Assembly: GCA_031213475.1 (NCBI GenBank)
Contig: JARUPZ010000003.1
Span: forward strand, 7,990,740 to 8,054,739
Source: Nereocystis luetkeana
Taxonomy: Eukaryota; Sar; Phaeophyceae; Laminariales; Laminariaceae
Direction: 5' to 3'
Length of the DNA stretch: 64,000 nucleotides
Shown: positions 1 to 64,000 of the stretch, piece after piece
Numbering within the stretch: position 1 is the first letter of the stretch
Layout of the letters: each line of letters opens with the position of its first letter
Position numbers and translations under genes: made by a program
The notes under the pieces: generated by a model
Told to the model about the DNA's origin: nothing
The model's input: only the letters and a program-made list of their open reading frames with translations
The model's database searches: none

Positions 1-29
1 CCACCCCCGCCCCCTCCCCTCTCACACAC

Positions 30-980
30 CTGTCCATCTCTTGCGGCGGCAAAAACGTCCAGAGTTCCATTGGGTCTCGTCGAATACGCCACCAGCGTTC
101 CCGCCAGGCTGGCCCCCTTCAACCCCGACCCCTTCGGGACGGCGCCGGTGCTCCCGAGGGTACTACCACCGGGGGTCGTATCCGCAAATGAGTAGCCTCT
201 GTTGGACGAATTGAGGGTGCTGTTACCGAACGAGAAGGACGGCTGTGGGGCCGACGACGTCCGGAGCCCCGGCCACGTCCCACCCATTGCCGCCGCCGCC
301 CCTTCCGGTTCTGCAGCAGACAAGGACCGGGAACCCTGGGCGGTATTGAAACTATCCCCTAGCTCTGACCCATTCTCTTCTCCTCCTGCTCGTCCTCCGG
401 TCTGCCCTTGTGCCGCTCTCGCAGGGAAGTTGAGGTTTAGGCGGGGAGCGAGGGTCTCGGCCGCCTGGAGTCCACCGCTGGGGTCTGAGGTTGCCCGTAG
501 CAGACGAGATTCTGTCGGTTTCTCCATGGTGGCATTGCTGCCTCTTCCATATGCCCCCCCCCCCCCATCTCCCCCGCTGTCCTGCTGCTGCTGTAGCTGC
601 TGTTGCTGCAGCCGCTGCTGCCGCTGGTAGTAGCTGAGATGGTTCTCTCGTTGCTCTTCAGAACGCCGTTGCCCCCCCCATGATCCGTCCTGCGGAGTGC
701 GCGGAGTGCCGGGCCCTGCTCCTTCCATCGCAGCCGCCGAGACTGCCGAAAGCTCCGACGACGACCGCCGCTCGTAGCCAGGGTCTGTCACCGTTCTTCC
801 CACCCCGACCCCTTGCGCGTACGTGGAAGATTGTGACGGCGATGTCGCCGGGCCCAAGGAAAAGCTACCGTCACTAGAACGTGCGTCGGAGAGTTGGATG
901 GACCTTGAGGGGGGAGTGGAGCCGGCCGCGGCCGCTAGCTGTTGCTGGCCCCTAACCACCTCGCGTACCATGAACCGAAT
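30..980 (-). CDS. Probable large low-complexity exon of the ankyrin gene
   Basis: The minus strand is open for 317 codons from an acceptor-like CCGCCAG preceded by a long CT-rich tract (about 990-1035) to the donor CAG/GTGTGTGAG at position 29. It starts IRFMVREVVRGQQQLAAAA and then becomes Ser/Gly/Pro-rich, with a Gln-rich block (RQQRLQQQQLQQQQ, minus strand near 600) and poly-Gly. Entry and exit phases are both 0, matching exon 3. No domain recognised. A shorter plus-strand reading also exists, but the minus frame is far longer and flanked by good splice sites. Confidence 0.55.
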
Positions 981-3076
981 CTGGCGGCGCAGAAACATCG
1001 AGACGGAGGGAAAGGGAGTGGGAGAGAGAGAGAAGTGTCATACCTGGTGCGTTTCCCCCCCCCCCCACAGATTATCTCTTGTACATGTGGTGAAACGCAC
1101 CGGTTCGGGGGGCACCGCATTGTGGATCAGGCTGCATGACACATCTTGTGTAATCGTCTATTTTCAGATATTCAGTACGAGTGCAGTTTTTGGTTGGATA
1201 CCGACCTCAGTTGTTCGTTCGCCTAGCCTGTCATTGCGGCGTGCCTCGTTCACCTTTCCTTTTGGTCCGAACGTCTACAGTAGCTCTGTCTAGCGGGTGT
1301 CACTGCATTGACCCGGGATGATCGTCACCGCAGGTATCATCACGTTTAACGTATTGCGAAGCGAAGTTGCAGTAAGTAAAAAAAAACTATAGTTATATCA
1401 TGCTTTTAAGCGAGCATCAGGCTCTCCGCTGTTGAACCGCAGCTAAGGCATCACCCACACACACATACGCAGACGCCTGTTCTACTGTAGAACTTGAGCC
1501 CCGTCCTCGCTGGCTGCTACACACGCAGGTGCCTGGCACCACAGCAGACCCACCTGTAACCGACAGGGGGGCGCTGACCTCCGCCTTGACCAAATGGCGA
1601 ACAAGACATTTGAGGCAACCAAAATCGTCCAACTTCGAAAATTATCAACTCGATTTTGATCGTGTTCTGCGCGAGGACGGGTACGCCCATACGCAGAAAT
1701 GATTGAACAATTGATCGACTGTACTGACTTGTGTTCGCTTGCGTTCGACAGAGCCGGTTGTTGTCGTCGAGGTTTTACCCAGGTGGACTAGACCCCCTCG
1801 ACAAACCATTTTGACCGAACTTAGAATATAATTTAGACGGACCAAAACCATTGATGAGTAGCGCGTGCAATGTTTTTTCATCAAGGGGACTGTCACCGGG
1901 ACTGTCACCGGGGCATAGCAACCAGAACCTACGATGAACGCACGAAAAAAACGGCTATATATCCCGCCCCCCATCTTCACTCACCGCATTATGGCTCTGA
2001 TGAGTACGATATGTTCCTCTCGAAGTAGAATTACGGGGGGTCATAGTAAATAGGGCCTACGGTACACACAACCACCTATTTATTTACCTATTTTTACTAA
2101 CAATATTTGGTCCAATTTACTATGGTCCCCCATAATAGTAGTAGGAACAGCGTCCCTGTACGCAGCGCGCGCATTTGGTACAAGCTCACGACTGACCCCG
2201 TGGTACGACGGGACATCGGGGTTACAATTCCAGAATTTCAGCCCAGGCTTTTCTCACTGGCGGAGCTCTTCAACCATTGCGAGTCTTCACCCATTACGCT
2301 AGATACCATTGGACCCGATGTTTCCATGATGTTCTGAAATTCACAGATTTATGAGCGTTAAGGAAAACTGCCTTCATTTTTGACGGAAGCTAAGGGTGTC
2401 TACCTAAGCAGAGACACCGACTGTAGGAGCGTCCCTATGATGACGGTTTTGCCAGGGGGGCGTAAATGGCCGCCCCAAGTGTAAACTGGTGCCTGACAGC
2501 GCACTGACCCTTTTCAAAAATAGCGGTGGCCGTATCCACGAAAACCACGGAGCAAAAGGGCCGGCAATCAAACTGTCAGTGCGCGCTGAGCGCTGGTGAG
2601 CACAGTAGAGGTGCAATCTATCGTAGTCTGGGTCAGATACAATAATTCGCGGGCTAGGTCTCCCCCCCCCCCCCAAATGCGCCGCCCAATCAGGCTGCAT
2701 CACACACATGGTGGGCCTGTGTCCCGGCCAACCTGCCAAAAATAAATCCCATTATTGTCTAAGCTGACACCCACCGATCTGAGCGTTCGGCCGCGTGCCT
2801 TGCGCCGTTAGAACCGCCGTGGGCTCCATCTCCCTCTCGTTAACTCAAAAGAGGAGCAGCACTACAGTAGTACATTTGTACTCAAAACGCTGCTTAATCA
2901 ACCGTTTCTGCCAAGTTGTCTCTCCCTCTTGATAGTGTGATGTACAATGCCCCCTCCCCCCCTCTCCGCACTGATTGATCGATTGATTGATTGCTTGATT
3001 GGGTGATGGGCTGATACATTGGTTGATTGATTGATTGCTTGACAGAATGATTGTGTGATTGATTGAATGGCCGAAC

Positions 3077-3114
<38 letters not shown>

Positions 3115-6100
3115 TTGATTGATTGATCGATTTATTGATGGATTAATGGGTTAATAGATTTATCGATTGATTGGTTGATTGATTGATTGATTGATGGTTT
3201 GATGGGTTGCTTGAGTGATTGATGTGTACGTGCGCAGCCGACAAGAGGCAAAAACAAATCGCTGAAAAAAAACCCACCTCATCGAGCACGGGCTCCGTAA
3301 CATGGTCGTCGAAAATTTGCGACGGGGTGTTACCGTAGCAGTCCTGGGCGCCAACGTTTGCGCCGACCATTATCAGGAGCCGCGCGCAGTTGGCATGGCC
3401 AAAGTAGCACGCCTGGGGAGGCAAGTCCGTATGTTAAAACATGGGCGGGAGCCGCTTTGCAAGTTCAGACGCGTGCTAACATTTGACAGAATACGCTAAC
3501 ATTAGGTATGAAAGTTTTTTTTTTCCGAAGCTAAGTAATAATTATACGGATATGATTTTATCGGTTCGATTGTACCTTTTTCTATGGTGTACGCACGTGT
3601 TCTTGTCAGATACCACCGAAGGAACCAGCCACATGCTTCGCGGAATGGAGTCCAGGCCCTTTCCGTAGGGTACGCCCAGCTCAAAAATCCCCTTATCCAG
3701 AGGCGTACATATTCCGAGTTTCTACCCACTGTGCATGATTCGACGAGAAATATTCTAAATCTGTACCCCGTCCGAAATAGGTTTATTGTTTTTTTCCCAG
3801 GTCAGATTTTCGCTTGTCGGCAGTAATTCGAAATTCGCAGGTGCAGACGCTGAGTTTCGAGTTGGATACCTCTCGCGGAGAGCAGGTGGCTTCATTCCGG
3901 GAATCATACGGCCGAGTCCATCGCTTTGCGGGCGTACAACGTCTGTTGCGATGGGCTGAAAAGCCCAAATCGAATAGAAAAAAAACAGACGAGATTCCGC
4001 GTAAGAATCGGCCTACCAAGGCTTAAGGCTTATCTTTTCCCTTCCTTGGGGGACTCTAAACCTTCATCCCACAACCGATTGTTTTCGGGGAAATTAATAT
4101 TTGCTCCACGAGCATGACTTCCTACGACCTGTACAGGTACATACATGACGAATAATGCACGTATTTCAACTTGAACAGTTGGGTTTGAAACGGCAGTGGG
4201 TTCGCAGAGCATACATACGAAATAATCCCCAGCCGAGGTGCCTGGTCGGTTGGAAGTACCTTGGCCAAAATGTGCCAACACCCAGCCGTATCGTAGCACG
4301 CCTCTGAAAGGTAACTGTTAGTAGTTGTGTGTAAATGTCCGTAGCGGTTAGTAACTGTCAGTAGCTATCAGTAACTATCAGTAACTGTCAGCAGCTGTTT
4401 GTAACTGTCCGTAACTGTCAGTAACTATCAGTGACTGCCAGCAACTGTCAGTAACTATCAGTGACTGTCAGCAACTGCCAGCAAGTAACTATTAGTAACT
4501 GTCAGTAACTATCAGTAGCAGTCAGAAACTGTCAGAAACTGTCAGTAGCTGTCAGTAACTGCCAGTAACTGCCAGCAGCTGCCAATGACTGTCAGTAACT
4601 GTCAGTAACTGTCAGTATCTGTCAGTATCTGTCAGTGACTGTCAGTAACTGTCAGTAACTGTCAGCAACAGTCAGAAACTGTCAGTAACTGTCAGAAACT
4701 ATCAGTAGCCGTCAGTAACTGCAGCGCCGATGGACATGTTGCTCCGTCAGCCAGAAGTAATTATGGCCAAAACAGAGCCATCCCTATCGTAGCACGCCTC
4801 CGAATGGCAACTGTACTTCATAGAAGCTCGTTGTAACTGTTCGTAACTGCCAGTAACTGTCGTTGACTGCCAGTAACTGCCAGTAGCTGTTAGCAACTGT
4901 AGCGCCGATGAACATGTTGCCCCGTCAGCCAGAAGCAATTTCGGCCAAAACAGAGATACCCCTATCGTAGTACGCGTCTGAACGGAAACTGTTATTGGTA
5001 TTACGGTGGCCAATAATAAATGACCCCGTGCGGATTCACTTTTTATTTGTAGCTTCCTAGGTAGTTGTTTGGTTGGTCATCGTTATCCCTTTTGGTGTAT
5101 TGTTCTTATGCTTGCCATCCGACAACGTGCAGCATGAGCTTCAACGTTTATCACTCAAAACATTCCTGACATAAGAAATCTCCGGAAACAAAGGAAACCT
5201 ACGTTCCATGTCTGTCTACTTCCTTCCCTGCTTTTTTTACGACACTCTATGTTTTTTAGTGAAAACAAGTACCCAAACATATGTGCAGAAGTAAATTTGG
5301 CCATATCGGAATTGACCCTAGAGTAGCACGCGTTGTCCGGCAGACAGGTCACCGACTAAAAAGAATAAAAAACAGTATACAGTCTCTCTCGGGATGTACT
5401 ACATACAGTACACGGCTACATTTTCGTCGAGAACGTTATCGTTGACAACCCACCGAGAACGACGCAAGGTTGGTTGGCCGTATACTAGTATGTAGGGTTG
5501 CGACCAAACCTTTCAGCAATCCGGGACCTGCGACTGTTTTATTCTTGTTGTTTTTTTCGGTTTTTCTTGTGTTGTGTTCTTTGTCGGTGACGGCGGCGGG
5601 CATGGCGGCGGCGGGGTGTGAACAACGCCATGCAGGCACAACACCGGTATACACATGCTTGGGCCGAACCACGCAGGACCGCCCGAACTGTAAGCATCAC
5701 CAGGTCCTGTCCGATGGTAAACTATATCAACTCCCCGGGGTGTAACACAAGGGTCAACAGGAGAATAGAAGGGAGAAAATTTTAACCCCACGGCCCTTCC
5801 TTTTTTCCGTTGAGGGTCGTACGTATGGTACTCACAAAGTGCAGGGGCGTGTCCTCTATGAAGTCGGGGGCGTTGACGTTGGCGCCGCATTCGATGAGAA
5901 AGTCCAGCGTTTCCTCCTGCCCCCACTGGGCGGCGTAGTGCAGGGGAGTCTTCTGGGTGTTGTCCCGGGCGTCCACGGGTTTTCCTTCGTCAACCCACCG
6001 CCTGAACAAAACAAAACGAAACGAAACAATGCGCATCAAAAGTAAAAAGTGCGCGAAGTGGGCTGGAGAAGCAAGCAAAACCCGTGTGAGATGATATGCA

Positions 6101-9100
6101 CCACTCTAGGCCGGAAATGTGAGAATCGTGTACCAGTAGGTAACAATACGAAGACCAAACGGCTCGCACATTTACGTTCAGAGTCGTACTATGCGTTGCC
6201 GAGAAACGACCAGGGGAGGGGGGGGTACAGGCATGACAGAGAGATATCAGCGGTGTTGATAGGGGAGGGGTACATCACCGGTGGCAAAACGGCTGATGGC
6301 CAGGGTTCTTCACGGGCCATGGCCCCACCGGAGGGTGGGGCCAGAGGCCAGCAAGTCTTCAAACTATCACGGGTCGGGTCGGGTCGGGTCGGGTTGGGTT
6401 GGGTCGGGTCGGGAGCTCTTCAAATTTCACGGCCACCCTGGCCTGACCCGACCCCACCCGACCCGCGAGGTCTGACGTGACCCACGAACATGCCAGCTGA
6501 TGACGTGTAATGCAGGAGGAAAGAAGGAAGGGAAATTTTCAACATGGAGTCGTTGAATGAGCTCCAAACGTGTGCCGGCATGTGTATTTACAGCACTATA
6601 ACTCTTAAATATGAGCAGTCCGGCAAAAAAAAGAAGCCTAAAACGTTGTCACTTCTACCGTACGATTAGCACGGCTCCACCCAAAAACAGGGTCGAAGTA
6701 GTGGGGGGGAAGGGGAGGGGCGTACTCATTCGTTGCCTGCCTTAGTCGTGTGACCACTGGCGACGCATCCCTTTCGAGACTGAGCACCGTTGCTACTCCT
6801 GATAGAGATCACTCCAACAGTTGGGCGCGCAATACGTTGTTTCTATTGATTTCATACCGACGTTTAGCTAATGTTATCCCCTTCCTGTTTTGCCGCCAAT
6901 GGCCGCCATCTATCTCCTAGGATAGCGATCGTCTTCTCGCTAGTATCTAGTGTACCAAACTCGTCCGTGTCACATTCGTCTATTTCCCTCATCTCCTCTT
7001 ACTGTACTGCTGTTGTGTGCAGTATCCATGTATCGGTACTATATTATGCGAAGAGTACTATTCTACTGCTGCCCACCAGGCTCGGGGTGACCACCGTTCA
7101 AATATGAAGCTGAAGGATTGTCGCGATTCGGCACCTTAACTGACCGCCCCTTACACCTCAACTATTGCGGGGGGGGGATTGTAATCAGCTCTCACCGGCA
7201 ACAAAATACCCCCCAGTATTCCCTATGCATCTTTACAAAACCATACCTGGTACCTGGTACGTATCTTTACAACGCCGTGTTTGGTTCTGGTTACTTGTAC
7301 GAGTACTACAGTACTGTATGTTCCCGCGCAGTGCTGTATGTAGTATATTAATAACAGAATAGACCTTGACGCGATCCCAAAACGAATGGCTCGCCTATGT
7401 GCTGTAGCATAATCACCATCTGATGCTTTTTTTGCTTTTGTGTGAGGGGCTGTAGAGAACTGCAGGTTAAACGCGGGCACACCCACTTCCCCAGCTTGAG
7501 AACTTCGGTGGACCTCGAACTCATTAGCTCTCGAAGCTCTACTCGTACTGTACCGGGCATGTTAATATCGCTCCAAATCTAGAGGTCTGTCATGGGGCTT
7601 TTGTTACGGTATCCCCTTAGCTTCGGCCAAAACTCTGGAATATGGCACGGGTGATAAGAAACACATGCAGGGTACGCGTACGGTGTAATCATGAGCACGT
7701 AGCCTCGCAATGGATTGGACCATGAGTTGCTCCCATTCTGTATGGAGCCATTGCGGCACAATGAGCGTTCTGACTGTTGTGTTTATCACACGGCCCGCTT
7801 TGTTACCATAGTACCTCGACTGTTAATTTATCAATCGCGTCTCTTGGAGCCAGCCACCCGAGTGGGGTACGTACGGGTATACCTGGTGCATACCAGTATT
7901 GACTTGGGTTCGAATTATGCGCTATACTCTGTACTTCAAAGTAGACGGCAGTACGTAAGGCTACATGCCACGGACACGATGCGCGTCTGTCGGCACTGGC
8001 ACTACTGGCAACTTCAATAAAGGCGCCACCACGCGATAAACGACTATTTTACGTACGTAGCGCGAGTCAAAGCATGAACCACTCGCCGCAAGTCGACGAA
8101 CGTTGGGAGTGTCACCTGTATACCCGCAAATACAGTTGAGCAATCGAGACAACAAACTCATACACCCAGAAGGATTTTTTTTGCAACGTTCACGAAATCT
8201 CGAGAACTCGAGGATCAGCATAGAGTTTGCGTCACAAGCCCGTGGCGGCAGCCTTGGACACCGCGGGGTAGCGGGGGGGGGGGGCGACGACGCGCCACAA
8301 CATTGATGCAATGGCACACCGTCCACTCTTGCCGTCGTGCGGGTCGGCCCTTGAATCGTGCCTAGGGTCTGCGACTGTCAAATCGCTGTGTCTGCATACA
8401 AGTATGCCGTAGATCCAGCACGACACAGCGAGATACACGCCGACGCGCTGACATGATCTGCCTTGTACGAATGTTGTATATGTATGAGAAAAAACTCGTT
8501 GAAAATAAAAATAAAAAGGGCAGACCGTACACATCGTATACTGCTGTATGTATACAATCCATCCCTCCTCTGTCAGGGTTGCATCCTCTACAGTAGTTCA
8601 CGCGATCAGTGATGCCAATGTGGCACACTGCCGGTGTTGTGGTTGGTTGGCCTTTATGTTGTACCTACGGCCTCCATGGTCGGTTCGCTGCCAATCAGGT
8701 TGGCCCGGCGCGGCCCAGCAAGACATATGATACGCACCGACATACGTACTGCTGTACGAATATCATTCCGACACGGCCGACACGACGCCTTCTTTTATGG
8801 ATCAGAAAGCCCGCTTTTTTTATATCGGTAGGGTCCTCGCAGGCCGTACGTCATGTACTCCGCGTACTGCTTGCTGCTGTGCACACCACGGACACCCCAC
8901 CCCACTCTCCTAGCAGAGGATGCACCGATCGCACGATATAATGCAAACGTGATTATGTGAGCAGAGAGGGCAGATGCGATTTCGTGTCTCTCCGGGGTCT
9001 CGGCCACGGCACCGCACTGCACGAGAAACGTCACCGCCCCACTGCCATCACCACCATCACGACCACCGCCCACCAAAGTACCGCAAAGGCCACGGGTTTT

Positions 9101-9400
9101 CGCCATGCTACAATACCGCTATTGTGATGTGCTACAGTAGTTACGTACCAGAATGCAATTGGTTGACTGTAAAACAGTACTGCTGTATTAATAGTACACT
9201 GCTGTACACCTTAGTCGTCTCTGCCGCTGCTCCCGTCTCGCTACAACAGCCGCCTCCGCGGCTCCTGCATATGCCGGCTGTAACTCGTATTGTCTGTTAT
9301 ATATGCCGTACATATTACGTACACACCTGACTTCATCGATGTGGCCAGATCGCGCCGCCTCATGCACGTCGATGTACGACCCCTGCAATAGGTTCCCCAT
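30..9400 (-). CDS. Ankyrin-repeat protein gene (5' part, 4 exons, continues beyond the left edge)
   Basis: Minus-strand gene reconstructed from four exons: 9400-9327, 6001-5836, 3412-3278 and 980-30. The first junction is phase 2 and the others phase 0, and the frame stays open throughout. The first three exons encode ankyrin repeats, which are protein-binding helix pairs. Visible repeat cores are DVHEAARSGHIDEVR, TPLHYAAQWGQEETLDFLI and TPLHFACYFGHANCARLLI, each followed by a GA-N-V type finger (ECGANVN, MVGANVG). The fourth exon encodes a Gln/Ser/Gly-rich, probably disordered region ending at a donor at position 29, so the protein continues out of the window. Introns are 2.3-3.3 kb. It is divergent from the large IQ/B-box gene. 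The ankyrin part is secure; linkage of the fourth exon is inferred from phase and order. Cellular role unknown. Confidence 0.8.
2031..2137 (+). mobile_element. MITE-1 copy 1
   Basis: Terminal inverted repeats TTACGGGGGGTCATAGTAAA and TTTACTATGGTCCCCCATAA; about 107 bp with an AT-rich centre. Non-autonomous, no coding capacity. Confidence 0.85.
2965..3215. repeat. TTGA tetranucleotide tract
   Basis: About 250 bp of (TTGA)n with substitutions (GATGG, TTGCTTGA). Confidence 0.9.
3278..3412 (-). CDS. Ankyrin gene exon 3
   Basis: The acceptor CTTGCCTCCCCAG is followed by ACYFGHANCARLLIMVGANV, which joins TPLHF of exon 2 exactly in ankyrin register. A partial last repeat (DCYGNTPSQIF) and a capping stretch HVTEPVLDE follow. 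The donor is GTGGGT after codon GAG, phase 0, 135 nt in all. Confidence 0.88.
3413..5835 (-). other. Ankyrin gene intron 2
   Basis: Contains the 10-bp minisatellite at 4305-4730 and its second block at 4827-4890. A short motif like TATCGTAGCACGCCTC recurs near 4288, 4788 and 4965, and a weaker version near 61836. No exon seen. Confidence 0.5.
4305..4730. repeat. 10-bp minisatellite GTAACTGTCA
   Basis: About 40 units of GTAACTGTCA with variants (GTAACTATCA, GTAGCTGTCA, GCAACTGCCA). A shorter block of the same unit follows at 4827-4890. Confidence 0.9.
5836..6001 (-). CDS. Ankyrin gene exon 2
   Basis: The acceptor is a T-rich tract ending GTTCAG and the donor is GTGAGT; the exon is 166 nt. 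It encodes the second half of repeat 1, then a full repeat with TPLHYAAQWGQEETLDFLI and CGANVNAPDFIEDTPLHF. The ankyrin TPLH motif occurs twice at 33-residue spacing, as expected for the fold. Ends in phase 0. Confidence 0.9.
6365..6484. repeat. GGGTC/GACCC inverted pentanucleotide array 1
   Basis: Runs of GGGTC (and GGGTT) face runs of GACCC across a 50-bp spacer with TTCAAATTTCACGGCC. Could fold into a long hairpin. Non-coding in intron 1 of the ankyrin gene. Confidence 0.8.
6720..6785 (-). repeat. 60-bp module, inverted copy
   Basis: Reverse complement of the module GGGATGCGTGGTCAATGG ... TGAGTAC; here GTACTCATTCGTTGCCTGCC through CGCATCCCTTTCGAGAC. It shares the GAGTAC + oligo-C end with family A. 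Confidence 0.65.
9327..9400 (-). CDS. Ankyrin gene exon 1 (start codon)
   Basis: The ATG at 9400-9398 is the first after an in-frame TAG upstream on the minus strand. It reads MGNLLQGSYIDVHEAARSG, an ankyrin helix start. Gly2 recalls an N-myristoylation context, but residue 6 is Gln rather than Ser/Thr, so that is weak. The exon ends GTCAG before the donor GTGTGT, leaving phase 2. The split AG+G codon makes Arg and restores the ankyrin helix EVRRWVDEG. Confidence 0.8.
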
Positions 9401-10095
9401 CCCGGTCACAACCACACCCCTCCTCGCCTACTTGTACAGGCAGGGAGGGACCATTCCACTACCCGGATGGTGCCGTAGGATCCCATCCACGACAGCAGTG
9501 GGCCTCCAAGCGACGCTAGCCGTAGTAGAGCCCCGTTGTCGACTGAACCTCGGCCATACACCTCTGACGCATCTCGTACGTACGTGTATTGTGGTATTAA
9601 TATTAATAGTAGAAGGTATTGTACGTCGAGCGCATCTTGTCGTACCTGGTACACTACAGCAGTAGTAGAAGAAGATTCACCGTCGACCATTCTTGTTGCG
9701 TTTCGACGAAAAGTAAAAAGTAACTGTCGGATCCGTCACATCATTTTGTTGTATCTTGCATGCATCCCTTTCCTTTGATTCCGACACCTGTGTAAACAAC
9801 AGCCGTTCGACTATTAATACGTACCAGGGTAATTAATAACATTGGCCGCCGGCCGCCGACGAACAGGGAATTCTTTTAATCGTACTAACTTTTTAAATTT
9901 CGTTCAGTCCGGAGGAGCTTGGATTTTGATACTGGCGGTGCCACGTACCAAATATTACACTTCTGTAATGCGTCGCACTTGTGTGGTGCCCATCTTGGTT
10001 TGTACTGCTGTAAGTACAACGTCAGCGATCTTGGCGTATGAAAAAACACACTATACGGCTACGCACGTACGCACGTACTGTAGCATGAACTGCTG
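9401..10095. promoter_or_regulatory. Bidirectional intergenic promoter region
   Basis: About 700 bp separate the divergent start codons of the ankyrin gene (9400, minus) and the IQ/B-box gene (10096, plus). An AT-rich palindromic stretch (ATTAATATTAAT, about 9596-9607) is the only TATA-like element noticed. GTAC-rich repeats crowd 10060-10080. Promoter role is inferred from position only; 5' leader exons could also lie here. Confidence 0.4.
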
Positions 10096-62354
<52,259 letters not shown>

Positions 62355-64000
62355 GTTATTTCATAAGGCGTGTTGCCCTTCTCGCAGATGAAATACGCGC
62401 AGCAGAAGTGCGTTGTATAGACAGTCTGCAGCAGCCTGCCCTTGGGCGGCGGATAGAACACGGATAGCAACAAGTGTCGGAGGGGCCGTCTAGCCTGCGG
62501 TCGTTATGCGGTGGATGGAACACGTATAGCGAGCCGTGCCGGGTAATACACAGCATAGCCTGAGCTATTGTTGTGCGTAGGTTCATCATTGACGCGTTGG
62601 GGTTAGCGGAGATGAGGCGTGATGCCGCAGGCTGTGTCAACGGGTGGGAGACAGGCGGGAAAGAGATGGGGTGGTGCTGCCTGGGACCATATAGGTGGCT
62701 CACAGCTTCTCGGATTTACGTGCTGTGCTGCTTGAGTTGATTGGCCCGTGCGTATCGGCGGGAGGGGATATCGGATCCCGTCTCCGGTGGTCACAAAACG
62801 ACTACGAGTAGTGCATTGCTTCTTGGGATATGCGCCAAGAACATTTTGAAAAACAAACGAAGAGAACGAGGAGAATGAGGAGGAGCAGGAGGAAGAGGAT
62901 ATTGATGCGAAATATGTCGCGGCTTTATGATACTCTGTGTTACGGTGCTGTAAGTATGTTTCGCGCTCGAGCCCTTTCCGGCGGTGCGGTGGTTCTGGCG
63001 ATGGCAGAGTACCCACCCGCTTTGATGAACTAGGGCGCGGGCCGGACTGGTGTTTGGTTTACTCCAAAGTATTTTGACCCTACCAAGCTCATCCACCTTC
63101 TCGGTAAATCAAGACCCACATCGTATAGACGAGTGGTATGAGAGATAATCATACGCCTCTGGCACCACATCGAACAACGTACCTGGTACAATCAGAACCC
63201 TACGTAGCAGCCCCGGCTAAAGCTACAAAGTTCTGGGCTTCGTGTACATAGTAGAGCGAACCTGAGCGAAGCTGGAATGACCCAGTGGACGCATGCTTAC
63301 GATTGAGGTGGCGAAGTTTGGCCAAATTCGTTTTGATTGATGTGCCTTCTTAACCTTGAGAACTGCAGTCCCGCATTGGGGGACATACCTCTAAAAGTAT
63401 AAGTTGTTTGACCCTAAAAGGGGACTGCCGTCCTAAAAGGGCTTAGGGCACCGGGGAAGATATTGTGACAATGTGGTCGAACACACAGTTAGCTTTACTA
63501 AAACGTGCTCTTTGAAGTATATTGTTTCTTCTAAAACAAACAAAACAAGGGCTTCGTCTCTCACAACTTAATGGACATTTTCACCCTTCGCAGATTGCGG
63601 GGCGCTTGTTGACCCGAACCGCCTGTACCGGCGGAGTGCTTTAGTCCGAGCAACACACCGGATCTTGTTTTTGTTTCAACTCTTGGATGAAAATGTAGGG
63701 GAAACCACATGATATATACCATCATTCGTTACGAACGTACATAGTGCTGTATGTAGTGTTCATTGGACGAAGATTCCCATTTTTTCGTCGTCAAATTAAA
63801 AGCCATCGTTTGGGTGCAGTGTAGAAAGAGCTTCTCAAGTTTAAGGATCCTGATTATCTGTAGGTATCTCCACGCCGTCGAGAGGGTCCAAATGGTGGTG
63901 ATGATAGCCGTCAAGTGACATAAGTGAGTGTCGCCATACAAGAGGACTCGCGAAGAAAATCCCCTCTCACATCAGCTCCGCCGAATCGCCCTTTCTGCCT
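62355..64000 (+). other. 3' flank of the giant gene
   Basis: No exon with splice sites recognised. A purine-rich stretch at 62850-62910 (GAGGA repeats), a MITE-2 copy (63350-63446) and unremarkable sequence to the edge. A 3' UTR probably occupies the first part, but no clear AATAAA was seen near the stop. Confidence 0.4.
63350..63446 (+). mobile_element. MITE-2 copy 6
   Basis: TTAACCTTGAGAACTGCAGT ... GGGGACTGCCGTCCTAAAAG GGCTTA. Beyond the last exon of the giant gene. Confidence 0.72.

Larger units (their letters stand above)
981..3277 (-). other. Ankyrin gene intron 3
   Basis: No exon recognised. It holds an oligo-C run near 1056-1068, a MITE-1 copy (2031-2137), another C run near 2661 and a long degenerate TTGA tetranucleotide tract (2965-3215) close to the donor of exon 3. 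Confidence 0.5.
6002..9326 (-). other. Ankyrin gene intron 1
   Basis: Contains a GGGTC/GACCC inverted array (6365-6484), a minus copy of the 60-bp module (6720-6785) and a G14 run near 8272. Between 7000 and 9300 there are many copies of short GTAC-rich motifs such as TACAGTAG and CTGCTGTA. No reading frame here fits the flanking phases with conserved sequence. Confidence 0.5.

Noticed and set aside
4305..4730. CRISPR-like regular array
   Set aside because: 10-bp direct repeats with no unique spacers: an ordinary minisatellite in a eukaryotic intron.
6365..6420. Telomere-like GGGTC/GGGTT repeat
   Set aside because: Short, interstitial and arranged as inverted arrays, not a terminal telomeric tract.
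8548..9106. Minus-strand exon near 9050 (acceptor CTCGTGCAG, then CGAVAETPERHEIAS)
   Set aside because: Exons 1 and 2 of the ankyrin gene join in phase and in ankyrin register without it, and inserting it would break the repeat.

Overview
The window reads as nuclear DNA of an intron-rich eukaryote. Short GC-rich exons with GT-AG borders and pyrimidine-tract acceptors sit in kilobase introns full of short dispersed repeats, minisatellites and long oligo-C/G runs. A plant-type B-box zinc finger, an IQ-rich protein and a p25-alpha (TPPP) domain on one polypeptide, with this intron style, fit a stramenopile, most likely a brown alga. The taxonomic call is inference, not shown directly. No bacterial-style genes, rRNA, convincing tRNA or CRISPR array were seen.

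Two genes explain nearly all the coding signal, and they diverge from a roughly 700-bp spacer (9401-10095). On the minus strand, an ankyrin-repeat gene starts at 9400 and runs off the left edge; four exons splice in frame (9400-9327, 6001-5836, 3412-3278, 980-30). On the plus strand, one very large gene appears to run from 10096 to a stop at 62354. I reconstructed 39 exons whose reading phases agree across every junction except one, a run of ten G in exon 31. The predicted protein is about 2,390-2,490 residues, depending on which second exon is used.

The predicted order of the large protein is: a disordered Gly/Ser/Ala-rich N-terminus; a series of IQ-like calmodulin-binding motifs; a p25-alpha (TPPP-like, tubulin-associated) domain; more IQ motifs; a WW domain split over two exons; three tandem B-box zinc fingers, each split by an intron at the same place; a canonical IQ motif; a long basic helical region; and an acidic, charged C-terminus. 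IQ plus p25-alpha suggests a Ca2+/calmodulin-linked cytoskeletal scaffold, perhaps flagellar, with B-box and WW modules for protein binding. The function is inferred from domains only.

The introns hold at least five repeat families. Family A (up to about 530 bp, more than 15 full or partial copies, mostly in the gene's orientation) ends in GAGTAC followed by oligo-C, often just before a splice acceptor. MITE-1 (about 105 bp, 7 copies) inserted at TA. MITE-2 (about 95 bp, 6 copies) has one copy split by a MITE-1. There are also a 60-bp module with the same oligo-C ending, two paired repeats (D and E), three GGGTC/GACCC inverted arrays, many minisatellites, and a 27-bp hairpin at 23804-23873. 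The intron after the first WW exon is filled with degenerate copies of that exon's own 3' end, including its splice donor.
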